Source: JAWXVD01 sp044425705
Lineage (GTDB): Bacteria > Bacillota > Clostridia > Lachnospirales > Lachnospiraceae
Reading direction: 5' to 3'
Assembly (NCBI GenBank): GCA_044425705.1
Contig: JAWXVD010000126.1
Coordinates: 1 to 9,901 of the forward strand
DNA: 9,901 nucleotides
Below, one piece after another: positions 1-7,086 of this stretch. The notes under the pieces are model-generated. The model was not told the origin of the DNA. It did no database searches and saw nothing but the letters and a program-made list of their open reading frames with translations. Position numbers and translations under genes: made by a program. The stretch's first letter is position 1. Each line of letters starts with the position of its first letter.

Positions 1-189
1 TTTACAGCTATCATAGGCACGACCTGTTACTGCTGCAAACAAAATCCCCTTTTCTTTCAATCTACGAATTTCATCATAGTACTCTGGATTTAAGTGAGGA
101 GTTCCATCATCTACCAATGTACCGTCCACATCGCTACAAACTAATTTAATTTGCTGTAATTCTTGGGCTGTTATTTGTTCTATATTCAC
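1..189 (-). CDS. HAD-superfamily hydrolase (Cof/IIB type), N-terminal part only
   Basis: The first 63 codons are present; the rest lies beyond the left edge. HAD motif I is clear (DVDGTL, residues 20-25, with the two catalytic aspartates), followed by the helix LNPEYYDEIRRLKEKGI and the motif II strand AAVTGR with its conserved threonine. This layout is typical of cytosolic phosphatases that remove phosphate from sugar phosphates or cofactors such as FMN; the substrate cannot be read here. I chose GTG (189-187) as start because GGAGG lies 8 nt upstream and no ATG is better placed. The gene begins 25 nt after the stop of the small membrane protein at 215-610, so co-transcription with the zinc-ribbon cluster is likely. 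Family assignment is firm; exact subfamily is inference. Confidence 0.85.
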   Translation of the reverse strand, partial: MNIEQITAQELQQIKLVCSDVDGTLVDDGTPHLNPEYYDEIRRLKEKGILFAAVTGRAYDSCK

Positions 190-214
190 TGCTTATTCCT
201 CCAATGTATCTTTT

Positions 215-610
215 CTATTGAATCCCTAATTTATCATTAATCTCATACTCTATGAAATATAAATCTCCAAATTTTGTTAATTGTTCATCCATCTGGGATT
301 TATAACGTGTCGCTTCCTCTTGATTGCCTGTTTGTTCGTAAGCATGATATAAACTTGCTGCAAGATAATAGCAAGCAATGGCTTCACACTGATCATAAAT
401 TTCCGAATTTTCAATTCTTGGGTATCCAAAAATATCATCTACTAAATCATCATACTCTCCTTGGTCTATATCATATAGTAATGAGATTTCATCTGTTTTA
501 TCCCAGTTATTTCTAGTCACCATCATAGAGATCGTTGCTACAATCAAAATCGCTATAAAAACACCTAAAATCACCATAATAACATTAGCAATCCCATTTC
601 TAATTTTCAT
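215..610 (-). CDS. Small single-pass membrane protein, third member of the zinc-ribbon cluster (no zinc ribbon)
   Basis: 131 residues. A hydrophobic segment at about residues 8-30 (IANVIMVILGVFIAILIVAT...) follows a short basic N-terminus (MKIRN), predicting one membrane helix with the acidic C-terminal domain outside. That domain is helical, with a TPR-like stretch (ACYYLAASLYHAYEQTG, then NQEEATRYKSQMDEQL). The segment DIDQGEYDDLVDDIFGY resembles the membrane-proximal parts of the two upstream proteins (LLYEAGDYDAILEFE and MIENQQYYELNQYDY), so I infer a shared origin with loss or absence of the zinc ribbon. The ATG overlaps the 3' end of the preceding gene by 11 nt, and its RBS (GAGGAG, 7 nt before ATG) sits inside that gene, suggesting translational coupling. 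Function unknown. Confidence 0.8.
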   Translation of the reverse strand: MKIRNGIANVIMVILGVFIAILIVATISMMVTRNNWDKTDEISLLYDIDQGEYDDLVDDIFGYPRIENSEIYDQCEAIACYYLAASLYHAYEQTGNQEEATRYKSQMDEQLTKFGDLYFIEYEINDKLGIQ

Positions 611-1367
611 ATAGACGCTCCTCTCTTACTGCTGTAATTGCATCTTCAATAACAACTTGTCTTTGTGCTGCTGTCATGGTTTGGAAATTATCTATCGTTT
701 CCCCAGGAATTTCTAAATATACTTCTAGTATTAGATTTGTTCTATCTAAAACATCATATATAGTTGCCACATGTTCCTCAGTATATTGACTTTCATCATA
801 CCATCTATCTTCATTTAAAATATCATAAAAATGTTCTAAATAATCTTGAATATTATCTGCACTATATTCTACTCCTGAATAATAGCTAGCATCCACATCA
901 ATTGACTCCATTACATTTTTATAAATATATGTATAGTATCTAGTTGCTTGTAATATTGCATTGTATTCATTAAATGTTTCATCCATATAGAAATCATACA
1001 TATAATCATATTGATTTAATTCGTAATACTGTTGATTCTCTATCATGGATTCTATGTTCTCTATATGCTGTGCACTATTCATAGACAACTTAACACCTGA
1101 AAGTGCATATTCCAAACCATAAATTCCTACATTCATATAGCAAATCAAAAAAATCACCACAATTTCTACTGCAATAATTGCAATCTTAACGCTAAAACCA
1201 GTAATTTTTCCTGTGGTTTTATATACATCTGTCTTAGTTTTTCTAAATTCATCTTGATACTTTTTCATGTCCTCTCGATGCTGTGCAAAAGCAGGATTTT
1301 CTGTCCCACAAAAAGAACAAAAATTATCTTCAATTGTCAAATCCGCACCACAATTTTTACATTTCAT
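600..1367 (-). CDS. Zinc-ribbon single-pass membrane protein (255 aa)
   Basis: The N-terminus is a short zinc ribbon with Cys at 3, 6, 17 and 20 (MKCKNCGADL...NFCSFCGTE). A charged linker rich in Lys, Glu and Asp follows (about 25-55), then one membrane helix (about 58-80, KIAIIAVEIVVIFLICYMNV) and a Tyr- and acid-rich extracytoplasmic region of about 170 residues (many YY/YD pairs, no signal peptide). I place the start at ATG 1367, not the GTG 12 nt further upstream, because the purine-rich GGGGTGG lies at proper distance from the ATG but overlaps the GTG; the ATG also puts the first Cys pair where the neighbouring homologue has it. Zinc-ribbon membrane proteins of this build are common and mostly uncharacterised in Bacillota. 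A role in envelope sensing or protein assembly is only a guess. Confidence 0.85.
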   Translation of the reverse strand: MKCKNCGADLTIEDNFCSFCGTENPAFAQHREDMKKYQDEFRKTKTDVYKTTGKITGFSVKIAIIAVEIVVIFLICYMNVGIYGLEYALSGVKLSMNSAQHIENIESMIENQQYYELNQYDYMYDFYMDETFNEYNAILQATRYYTYIYKNVMESIDVDASYYSGVEYSADNIQDYLEHFYDILNEDRWYDESQYTEEHVATIYDVLDRTNLILEVYLEIPGETIDNFQTMTAAQRQVVIEDAITAVREERLYEN

Positions 1368-1388
1368 GATATAGACCACCCCTTCATT

Positions 1389-1497
1389 TAATATCCATCA
1401 CTTGGCCAAAGTCTGGCAACTTATAATCCTTTCCTTTTAGGAAAGGATTTGTCGCAAGAGACAAATTGCCGGTTGAAAAATTTTATTTTTCAACCTA
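1389..1497. repeat. Structured intergenic repeat, copy A
   Basis: This 109-nt element fills most of the gap between two zinc-ribbon genes and matches copy B at 3400-3483. Shared ends are TAATATCCATCACTT on the left and the block from AGAGACAAATTGCCGG through TTTTTCAACCTA on the right. It folds into nested hairpins: a perfect 11-bp stem (GGTTGAAAAAT 1471-1481 with 1485-1495, loop TTT), a perfect 10-bp stem (AATCCTTTCC 1425-1434 with 1440-1449), a 6-bp stem (TTTGTC 1448-1453 with 1460-1465), and an outer pairing of CTGGCAA (1413-1419) with TTGCCGG (1466-1472) including one G-U. No T-run follows on either strand, so it is not a plain terminator. The left edge supplies the AGTGATGG sequence upstream of the next start. 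Confidence 0.75.
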
Positions 1498-1498
1498 C

Positions 1499-2263
1499 CT
1501 ATTCTGAAATTCTTTCTTCAACAACTTCACTGTAGTCATAACAAACATCTACTACTACTACACCATCGTCGTTAGCTTCCTGACATAATTCTTCTAACTC
1601 ATTTTCTGTAAACAACAATACCTCAAATGCATATTCTCTTGTTTCTTCTATGTATGTCTCTATAATTTCCCATTCAATGTGCGAATACTCTTCTGGATTC
1701 GCACATTGAATGGTAATCATTTGATATATCACACTACCTACATTATAATCCGAACCATACTCTACCATACGCTCCTTGCTCTGTAAAAATTCAGCGTATG
1801 TATCATATAAGTCCATAAATTCGTAATGTTTCCAATCATACAAATTGTAATTCCAATCATAGCTAATCAAGCTATCTTCAAATTCTAAAATAGCATCATA
1901 ATCTCCTGCCTCATATAATAAATCCATTTGTGAATATGTCTCATACTCCCAAATCATAATAGCCTTCATCTCTTTTGCTTCTTTTCCGGAAATTTCATCA
2001 TATTCAAAGATAGCATTGAGACTTACTAGGCCTATCACCAAACTACCTATCAAAAAAATAGTAAAAAATATGATTCCTGATGCACGTTTAATTTCTTTAC
2101 GCACTTCCTGAGCTGGCAATGCATTTAAATCTTCTAAATCATCTTGTAAATCATCTAACTTACCTTTATATTGTTCCGCTGCACCTACATAGTTAAAATA
2201 TCCACAGAAAGGACACTTAGGTTCTTTCCTATTAAATTTTGCCCCACAATTTTTACAAACCAT
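1499..2263 (-). CDS. Zinc-ribbon single-pass membrane protein (254 aa)
   Basis: Same architecture as the downstream 255-residue protein. A zinc ribbon has Cys at 3, 6, 17 and 20 (MVCKNCGAKF...PKCPFCGYF); a charged, probably coiled-coil stretch spans about 30-60 (KLDDLQDDLEDLN); one membrane helix lies at about 62-85 (ASGIIFFTIFLIGSLVIGLVS). An acidic Tyr-rich extracytoplasmic domain follows, with TPR-like helices (LLYEAGDYDAILEFEDSL, then YEFMDLYDTYAEFLQ). The ATG has GGAG 11 nt upstream, within a TGATGG context also seen before other starts here. The gene lies 59 nt after the lactate dehydrogenase stop, with no clear terminator between. A perfect 17-bp inverted repeat sits inside it. Function unknown; it is probably an older duplicate of the neighbouring gene. 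Confidence 0.85.
   Translation of the reverse strand: MVCKNCGAKFNRKEPKCPFCGYFNYVGAAEQYKGKLDDLQDDLEDLNALPAQEVRKEIKRASGIIFFTIFLIGSLVIGLVSLNAIFEYDEISGKEAKEMKAIMIWEYETYSQMDLLYEAGDYDAILEFEDSLISYDWNYNLYDWKHYEFMDLYDTYAEFLQSKERMVEYGSDYNVGSVIYQMITIQCANPEEYSHIEWEIIETYIEETREYAFEVLLFTENELEELCQEANDDGVVVVDVCYDYSEVVEERISE
1670..1713. repeat. Perfect 17-bp inverted repeat inside a coding region
   Basis: CCATTCAATGTGCGAAT (1670-1686) is the exact reverse complement of 1697-1713, separated by 10 nt (1687-1696). It encodes residues around TIQCANPEEYSHIEWE of the zinc-ribbon protein, so both arms are translated in frame. The pairing stops abruptly at both ends (1669/1714 and 1687/1696 do not pair). Confidence 0.9.
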
Positions 2264-2322
2264 CCTACACTAATCTCCATCATTTTCTCATAAGCGACTG
2301 CATCCTTGACTTCTTTCTTTCA

Positions 2323-3396
2323 TTAAAAGCATCGACCATTCATCGCACTATTACAAGACTCATTCTTCGTTCCACCCATACAGTGATAGCATACCTCGTT
2401 TTCTAAGCTTTGCCCTGTAAAATAATTCACAAAATTCTGTAAAGTTATCTGTGCAATATTTTGCAATGCTTCTTCTGTCAAAAATGCTTGGTGAGAAGTA
2501 AGTAGTACATTTGGCATAGCCGTTAATAGTGCTAATGTATTGTCATTAATTCCCTGCAAGGAATGATCCTCAAAAAACAAATCTGCCTCTTCTTCATAAA
2601 CATCCAAACCAGCACCGCCAATTTTCTTTTGTTGTAACGCATCTAATAATGCTTGGCTATCAATTAACGTTCCTCTAGAAGTATTAATGATAATCGTGTG
2701 TGATTTCATTTTCGATAGTGCCGCCTCATTCACAATGTATTTTGTTTGCTCTGTTAATGGACAATGTAGGGAAATAATATCACTTTTTTCAAATAGTTCC
2801 TCTAATTCTACATATTGAAAATCTACATCTTTTGCTGGAAATAAATCATAAGCAATCACATGCATACCAAATCCCGTACAGATATCGATAAATATACGAC
2901 CTATTTTACCTGTTCCGATGACTCCTACTGTCTTTCCATATAAATCCATACCCGTCAAACCACTAATATTAAAATTAAATTCTCTCGTACGATTATATGC
3001 TTTGTGCAATTTTCTATTTAGCGTTAATAGTAAACCCATTGCAAATTCTGCCACTGCATATGGTGAATAGGCTGGCACTCTCACTACATTCACTTTTCCA
3101 TATGCCGCCTTAAAATCCACATTGCTATATCCAGCACAACGCATTGCTAAAACACCAATTTCTAGTTCCTGCAATCGTTCAATCACCTGGCTATTCACAT
3201 CATCATTTACAAAAGCGCAAACACCTTGACACCCTTTCGCCAATTCTACCGTGGTGCTATCTAACTTACTATCAAAATATTTGATTTCAAACTCTTCAAA
3301 GAAGGGACTATCCTCCTCTTGTATCAATTTATCAAACCAAATTTTATCGTAACTTTTTGTATCGAATAATGCAATTTTATATTTTTTGTTAATCAT
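2323..3396 (-). CDS. ldhA: D-lactate dehydrogenase (LdhA type) with a cysteine-rich C-terminal tail
   Basis: 357 residues. Reduces pyruvate to D-lactate with NADH in the cytosol, regenerating NAD+ in fermentation. The sequence follows the E. coli LdhA pattern closely: FVNDD, RCAGYSNVD, VRVPAYSPYAVAE, GLTGMDLYGKTVGVIGTGKIG (Rossmann GxGxxG at 161-166), SLHCPLTEQT and NTSRGTLID. Catalytic residues by family spacing are R241, E270 and H302 (SHQAFLTEEAL). The usual protein ends near residue 335 (here LENEV); this one adds about 22 residues with Cys at 336, 339, 348 and 356, spaced like a metal or redox site. Starts at ATG with AGAAAGTGATGG ending 9 nt upstream, in the edge of repeat copy B. Other 2-hydroxyacid substrates are possible but less likely. 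Confidence 0.9.
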   Translation of the reverse strand: MINKKYKIALFDTKSYDKIWFDKLIQEEDSPFFEEFEIKYFDSKLDSTTVELAKGCQGVCAFVNDDVNSQVIERLQELEIGVLAMRCAGYSNVDFKAAYGKVNVVRVPAYSPYAVAEFAMGLLLTLNRKLHKAYNRTREFNFNISGLTGMDLYGKTVGVIGTGKIGRIFIDICTGFGMHVIAYDLFPAKDVDFQYVELEELFEKSDIISLHCPLTEQTKYIVNEAALSKMKSHTIIINTSRGTLIDSQALLDALQQKKIGGAGLDVYEEEADLFFEDHSLQGINDNTLALLTAMPNVLLTSHQAFLTEEALQNIAQITLQNFVNYFTGQSLENEVCYHCMGGTKNESCNSAMNGRCF

Positions 3397-3399
3397 TAC

Positions 3400-3483
3400 T
3401 AATATCCATCACTTTCTCTCAGTCTGGCAACTTTGGCTTGTAAGAGACAAATTGCCGGTTGAAAAATCTTATTTTTCAACCTA
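3400..3483. repeat. Structured intergenic repeat, copy B
   Basis: Second copy of the element at 1389-1497, directly upstream of the ldhA start. The edges and the terminal hairpin are conserved: GGTTGAAAAAT (3457-3467) pairs perfectly with 3471-3481 around loop CTT (TTT in copy A). CTGGCAA (3424-3430) can again pair with TTGCCGG (3452-3458). The inner part is shorter: the 10-bp hairpin of copy A is missing and about 8 nt (TGGCTTGT) replace about 33 nt. Short matches to the repeat's TTCAACCTA edge also occur at 3579-3588 and 4551-4561, possibly remnants. Confidence 0.7.
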
Positions 3484-3585
3484 TCACCTCACATTCTACT
3501 TGAACTCACATCCAATTACTACCCGTATTCAAAAATTCTAAAACATATGCTAATGTACGTAGATTAGTAACTGTTATTCTTCAAC

Positions 3586-4512
3586 CTATTTCCACAAAAC
3601 ATCCGGATACATGCCCGAATCTTTCAACATTTTAATGGCCTTCATCACTACAGGCTTATCTTCTTGATAAGTCACCCCATACCATTTATCAACAGTAGTT
3701 AACACTTTTGCTGTTGCTTTCTCTTCTTTTAATAATTCATCCACTACAAAAGGTAGGAAATACTCTGCCTTCAATGGATTTGCTGGTACATCTTTCTCTA
3801 AGAATTTAATGAATCTTTCTTCTAATTCTCCCAAAAAGCTATTGGTGAATCCCCACATATTCATAGATACTACGGTGCTATCAGGCAAACTAATCCATGT
3901 AACTCCATCATCTTCTGTATATTCAGCCACCTCTCCATGCTTTTCAATTCTTGTTTTTTCATTAATATCAGCCAAAAAACTATTTTCATCAAGGGTGCAA
4001 ACACCTCTTGATACATGTCCATTTTCTGTTAGGGTATTCTGTAACTGATATCCTACCATAGCATAACGATACTTCTCATCATCTTTTGTTTCTACCAAGT
4101 AATCATAGATTGCTTGAAAAGCACCTCTGCCATAATAATCATCTGCATTGATTACTGCAAATGGTCCATCAACAATCCCTTTACAACAAAGAACCGCATG
4201 TCCTGTTCCAAAAGGTTTCACTCTATCTTCTGGTACAGAATATCCTGTAGGTATTTTATCCAATTCTTGATATACATATTCTACATTCACATATTTAGAA
4301 ATTCTGTCTCCTACAGAAGCTTTAAATTCTTTTTCAATTTGTTTTTTTATGATAAAAACCACTTTTTCAAATCCTGCTTGAACAGCATCATAAATAGAAA
4401 AATCTATGATAATATTGCCTTCTTCATCTACTGGTGCAATTTGTTTTAATCCTCCAAAACGACTTCCCATACCTGCTGCCATGATTACTAATACTGGTTT
4501 TATTTCATTCAT
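3586..4512 (-). CDS. Sugar-phosphate nucleotidyltransferase family protein
   Basis: 308 residues from the chosen start. The N-terminus carries the nucleotidyltransferase signature (VIMAAGMGSRFGGLKQIAPV, residues 9-28) with the nucleotide-binding GxGxRFGG loop and a conserved Lys. Next come GTGHAVLCC (102-110), a base/ribose contact, and INADDYYG (121-128), whose aspartates should bind Mg2+. Enzymes of this fold join a sugar 1-phosphate to an NTP, giving an activated sugar for cell-wall or capsule polysaccharide; the sugar and base cannot be read. I prefer ATG 4512 over the in-frame ATG at 4524: the purine-rich AAAGGGATGGG lies at good distance from 4512 and touches 4524. The gene lies 113 nt downstream of the ABC-F gene. 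No acyl- or acetyltransferase domain is attached, unlike GlmU. Confidence 0.8.
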   Translation of the reverse strand: MNEIKPVLVIMAAGMGSRFGGLKQIAPVDEEGNIIIDFSIYDAVQAGFEKVVFIIKKQIEKEFKASVGDRISKYVNVEYVYQELDKIPTGYSVPEDRVKPFGTGHAVLCCKGIVDGPFAVINADDYYGRGAFQAIYDYLVETKDDEKYRYAMVGYQLQNTLTENGHVSRGVCTLDENSFLADINEKTRIEKHGEVAEYTEDDGVTWISLPDSTVVSMNMWGFTNSFLGELEERFIKFLEKDVPANPLKAEYFLPFVVDELLKEEKATAKVLTTVDKWYGVTYQEDKPVVMKAIKMLKDSGMYPDVLWK

Positions 4513-4625
4513 TTTAATTCCCATCCCTTTCTTATCCTATCACATTCTAATTTTCAACCTAATATCTCTCTACTATTACTTCTTATCACTTTATGATTAA
4601 AACATAATTATATTGAAAACATTTT

Positions 4626-6455
4626 TTATTTTTTAGCATTAGACTCTTGAATTTTAGCATATAATTCTTCTAAATACATCCAACGCTCCATTTTTTCTTC
4701 TAGTAATGCTTCTTTTTCTTCTTTTTCTTTCGTTAATTGATTCAATTTCACAAAATCACTAGTACATTGTAGCATTTCTCCATCAATAGCTTCCAAACGC
4801 TCCTCTATGGTAGCAATTGTTTCTTCAATTGAATCAAAATCTTTTTGCTCTTGGAAGGTAAATTTTAATTTTTTGGCACCGCCCCAAGTTTCTTTGCTCT
4901 TCTTTACTTCTGTGGCGATTTTCGCTGCAGAAACAGACTCTTTTTCTCCTACTTGTTTCATAGCGTAATCACTATACCCACCTTCATACTGCACCAATTG
5001 ACCATTATTTTCAAAGGCAAAAATACGTCTTACCACACGATCCAAAAAATATCGATCATGAGACACCACTGCTACGATGCCATCGAAAGCATCTAAATAA
5101 TCTTCTAAGATAGTCAATGTAGTAATATCTAAATCATTAGTAGGTTCATCTAATATCAATACATTAGGCGCTTCCATTAACACTCTCAATAAATTCAATC
5201 TTCGTTTTTCACCACCTGACAATTTTTCGATCAAATTATATTGCTGGTCTGGTGTAAATAGGAATTTCTCTAACATTTGAGAGGCCGATACACTACCATC
5301 TACTGTTTGTACATATTCAGCCGTATCTTTAATATAATCAATGACACGCTTACTAGGATCCATAACTTCTAATTTCTTTTCATTACCCTCTTTAATTTCC
5401 TGAGCATAATATCCTATTTTGACTGTTTGACCAATGGTAATTGTACCCGATGTTTGTGGAATAATCCCCACAATTATCTTCATCAAGGTAGATTTTCCAC
5501 ATCCATTATTCCCAATAAATCCTACTCTATCTCCTTTTAAGAAAATATAAGAAAAATCTTCTATCAATTTACGTTCTCCGTAAGATAAACACAAATTTTC
5601 CACTTCCACTGTGGTTCTTCCCATTCTCGTTGAAATAGAGCTAAGCTCTACTTTACCATCTATTTCTGGCCCTGATTGATTTTTCAAGTCTTCATATCTT
5701 TGTATATGAGCCTTTTGTTTTGTGGATCTAGCCCTTGCCCCTCTTTGCATCCATTCAATTTCTTTTCTCAAAATAGATTGGCGCTTTCTTTCACTAGCCA
5801 TTTCCCTATCTTCTCTTTGGGCTTTCAACTCTAAAAATCCACTATAATTCGCTTGATAAGAATAAATTTGTCCCTTATCAATTTCTACAATACGATTGGA
5901 AACACTATCCAAAAAATATCGATCATGAGTTACCATGATTAATGTTTTTCTCCAATTTTTCAGAAAATCTTCCAACCAATCTGCCATAGTATTGTCTAAG
6001 TGGTTAGTAGGTTCATCTAAAATCAAAATATCTGCTGGTGATAATAAAACAGAAATGAGTGCTAAACGCTTCTTCTGTCCTCCTGATAATTGTCCCGTAG
6101 GTTGTGCAAAATCAGTCACTCCTACTTTCATCAACATGGCTTTTGCATTGCTTTCAATATCCCATTGATTATCTTTTGTTACATTATCTTTTAGTACACT
6201 TTCCAAAACTGTATCCTTATCTTCAAACTTTGGATTTTGAGACAGCATACGAATCACTATATTATTAGCCTTTGTCACCGTTCCTTCATCAGGCTCTTCT
6301 AACCCTGCCATAATTTTCAACAAAGTTGATTTTCCTGTTCCGTTAATCCCTAAAATACCGACTTTTTCACCTTCCTGTAAATAGAAAGACGCCTGGTCAA
6401 ACAAAAGACGTTCCGTGAAAGATTTGGTAATATTTTCCAGTGTTAATATATTCAA
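4626..6455 (-). CDS. ABC-F family ATPase, Uup/YfmR-like translation factor
   Basis: 609 residues, two ATP-binding cassettes in one chain and no membrane segments, so not a transporter. Cassette 1 has Walker A GINGTGKST (36-44), signature LSGGQKKR (123-130), Walker B ILILDEPTNHLD (143-154) and switch His in THDRYFLD. The inter-cassette linker (about 205-275, rich in Arg, Lys and Glu, with RARSTKQKAHIQR) is the arm that reaches the ribosomal P site/tRNA region in this family. Cassette 2 has GNNGCGKST (315-323), LSGGEKRR (412-419) and ILDEPTNDLD. A coiled-coil C-terminal domain (about 540-605) fits Uup/YfmR, which help stalled or proline-rich translation. The start is TTG (6455): GGGAG overlaps the previous stop codon and lies 7 nt upstream, and the next in-frame ATG would remove Walker A. 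A resistance role is not indicated. Confidence 0.92.
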   Translation of the reverse strand: MNILTLENITKSFTERLLFDQASFYLQEGEKVGILGINGTGKSTLLKIMAGLEEPDEGTVTKANNIVIRMLSQNPKFEDKDTVLESVLKDNVTKDNQWDIESNAKAMLMKVGVTDFAQPTGQLSGGQKKRLALISVLLSPADILILDEPTNHLDNTMADWLEDFLKNWRKTLIMVTHDRYFLDSVSNRIVEIDKGQIYSYQANYSGFLELKAQREDREMASERKRQSILRKEIEWMQRGARARSTKQKAHIQRYEDLKNQSGPEIDGKVELSSISTRMGRTTVEVENLCLSYGERKLIEDFSYIFLKGDRVGFIGNNGCGKSTLMKIIVGIIPQTSGTITIGQTVKIGYYAQEIKEGNEKKLEVMDPSKRVIDYIKDTAEYVQTVDGSVSASQMLEKFLFTPDQQYNLIEKLSGGEKRRLNLLRVLMEAPNVLILDEPTNDLDITTLTILEDYLDAFDGIVAVVSHDRYFLDRVVRRIFAFENNGQLVQYEGGYSDYAMKQVGEKESVSAAKIATEVKKSKETWGGAKKLKFTFQEQKDFDSIEETIATIEERLEAIDGEMLQCTSDFVKLNQLTKEKEEKEALLEEKMERWMYLEELYAKIQESNAKK

Positions 6456-6466
6456 GTTTCTACTCC

Positions 6467-6868
6467 CTATTCCCCTAATTTGCTAATATGTGCTTCCAAT
6501 ACATCTGCTGCCAACTCTATTGTTGTCAAACATCCTGTATCTACTGTTCTATATTTCCCAATTAAATTTCTACAATCAATATCTCCTAGTGTTTCTTCAA
6601 ATTCTTTTACCAAAGAAGCACAATGGTCTTTAAAGCCTACTGTAGCATGAGCACAATCCTCTACCATTATTTTTCCTAATGCTGCCATAGCTCCTGCCAA
6701 TGCTCCGCAAGTACTACCACATCCCATGCCACCGCCAAATGCGCTGACTAATTTAATATCTTCATTATTAAGTCCTAATTCATATTGTTCATTAGCTGCT
6801 AATAAAATGGATTCTGCGCAGTTTCTATCCATTTCTCTATTATATTTCATCACTTTATCTCTTAACAT
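6467..6868 (-). CDS. C_GCAxxG_C_C family cysteine protein (putative redox protein)
   Basis: 133 residues with the family's core GCGSTCGALAGAMAALG (about 49-65) and other cysteines at 17, 72, 83, 99 and 113. N-terminal context NCAESILLAANE and late context TGCLTTIELAADVLE also fit the family (Pfam PF09719 from memory). These small cytosolic proteins are thought to be redox-active or metal-binding; no reaction is established that I know of. ATG 6868 is used, with AAGGA about 10 nt upstream and a good promoter at 6918-6946. It is the first gene of a probable two-gene operon: the ABC-F gene follows after 11 nt and its RBS overlaps this stop codon. A functional link between the two is not evident. 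Confidence 0.85.
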   Translation of the reverse strand: MLRDKVMKYNREMDRNCAESILLAANEQYELGLNNEDIKLVSAFGGGMGCGSTCGALAGAMAALGKIMVEDCAHATVGFKDHCASLVKEFEETLGDIDCRNLIGKYRTVDTGCLTTIELAADVLEAHISKLGE

Positions 6869-6917
6869 TGTTTTCTTTTCCTTTACCTATGAGATTTCCT
6901 AACTTTTAAGCTCTTTC

Positions 6918-6946
6918 ATTTTATCATGTCTTATCTGCTAATTCAA
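6918..6946 (-). promoter_or_regulatory. Sigma-A-type promoter of the cysteine protein/ABC-F operon
   Basis: On the minus strand, -35 TTGAAT (6946-6941), a 17-nt spacer and -10 TAAAAT (6923-6918) are preceded by TGA, making an extended -10 (TGATAAAAT). It lies about 50 nt upstream of the ATG at 6868. Pattern match only. Confidence 0.6.
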
Positions 6947-6993
6947 GGAAATCAACCATTTGACGGCGAACTACTATGATGAAATATAACATG

Positions 6994-7032
6994 AAATAAA
7001 ATAAGAGTGTCCGCAAAAATGCAGACACTCTT
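6994..7032 (-). terminator. Terminator of the HTH-MNT/HEPN operon
   Basis: AAGAGTGTC (7003-7011) pairs perfectly with 7024-7032, with an inner GC/GC pair after one mismatch and an A-rich loop. On the minus strand the stem is followed by ATTTTATTT, a U-rich though interrupted tail. It lies 54 nt after the HEPN gene stop. The tail is imperfect, so termination may be partial. Confidence 0.65.
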
Positions 7033-7044
7033 CTCTCTCATCTT
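6998..7044. repeat. 47-bp exact direct repeat, copy 1 (contains the terminator hairpin)
   Basis: Identical over 47 nt to 8147-8193 and in the same orientation; similarity ends on both sides (T versus C on the left, C versus T on the right). It begins AAAATAAGAGTGTCCGC and ends TCTCTCATCTT. The two copies bracket the toxin-antitoxin genes and their control region, 1,149 bp apart. Confidence 0.9.
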
Positions 7045-7086
7045 CTGTATTATCAAACATACCAAAAACTCTGGTTTCAACAGTAA

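Noticed and set aside
5636..5650. 15-bp palindrome TAGAGCTAAGCTCTA in the ABC-F gene
   Set aside because: Short, inside coding sequence, and with a loop too small for an RNA hairpin; within chance for the window.
5042..5933. Identical stretch of about 22 nt (TCCAAAAAATATCGATCATG core) at about 5040 and 5908
   Set aside because: Both encode the conserved SHDRYFLD/THDRYFLD motif of the two ATPase cassettes; shared protein motif and codon use explain it.
4626..6455. Antibiotic-resistance ABC-F (ribosomal protection)
   Set aside because: The TNDLD second cassette and C-terminal coiled coil fit housekeeping Uup/YfmR members, and no leader peptide or mobile context supports a resistance gene.
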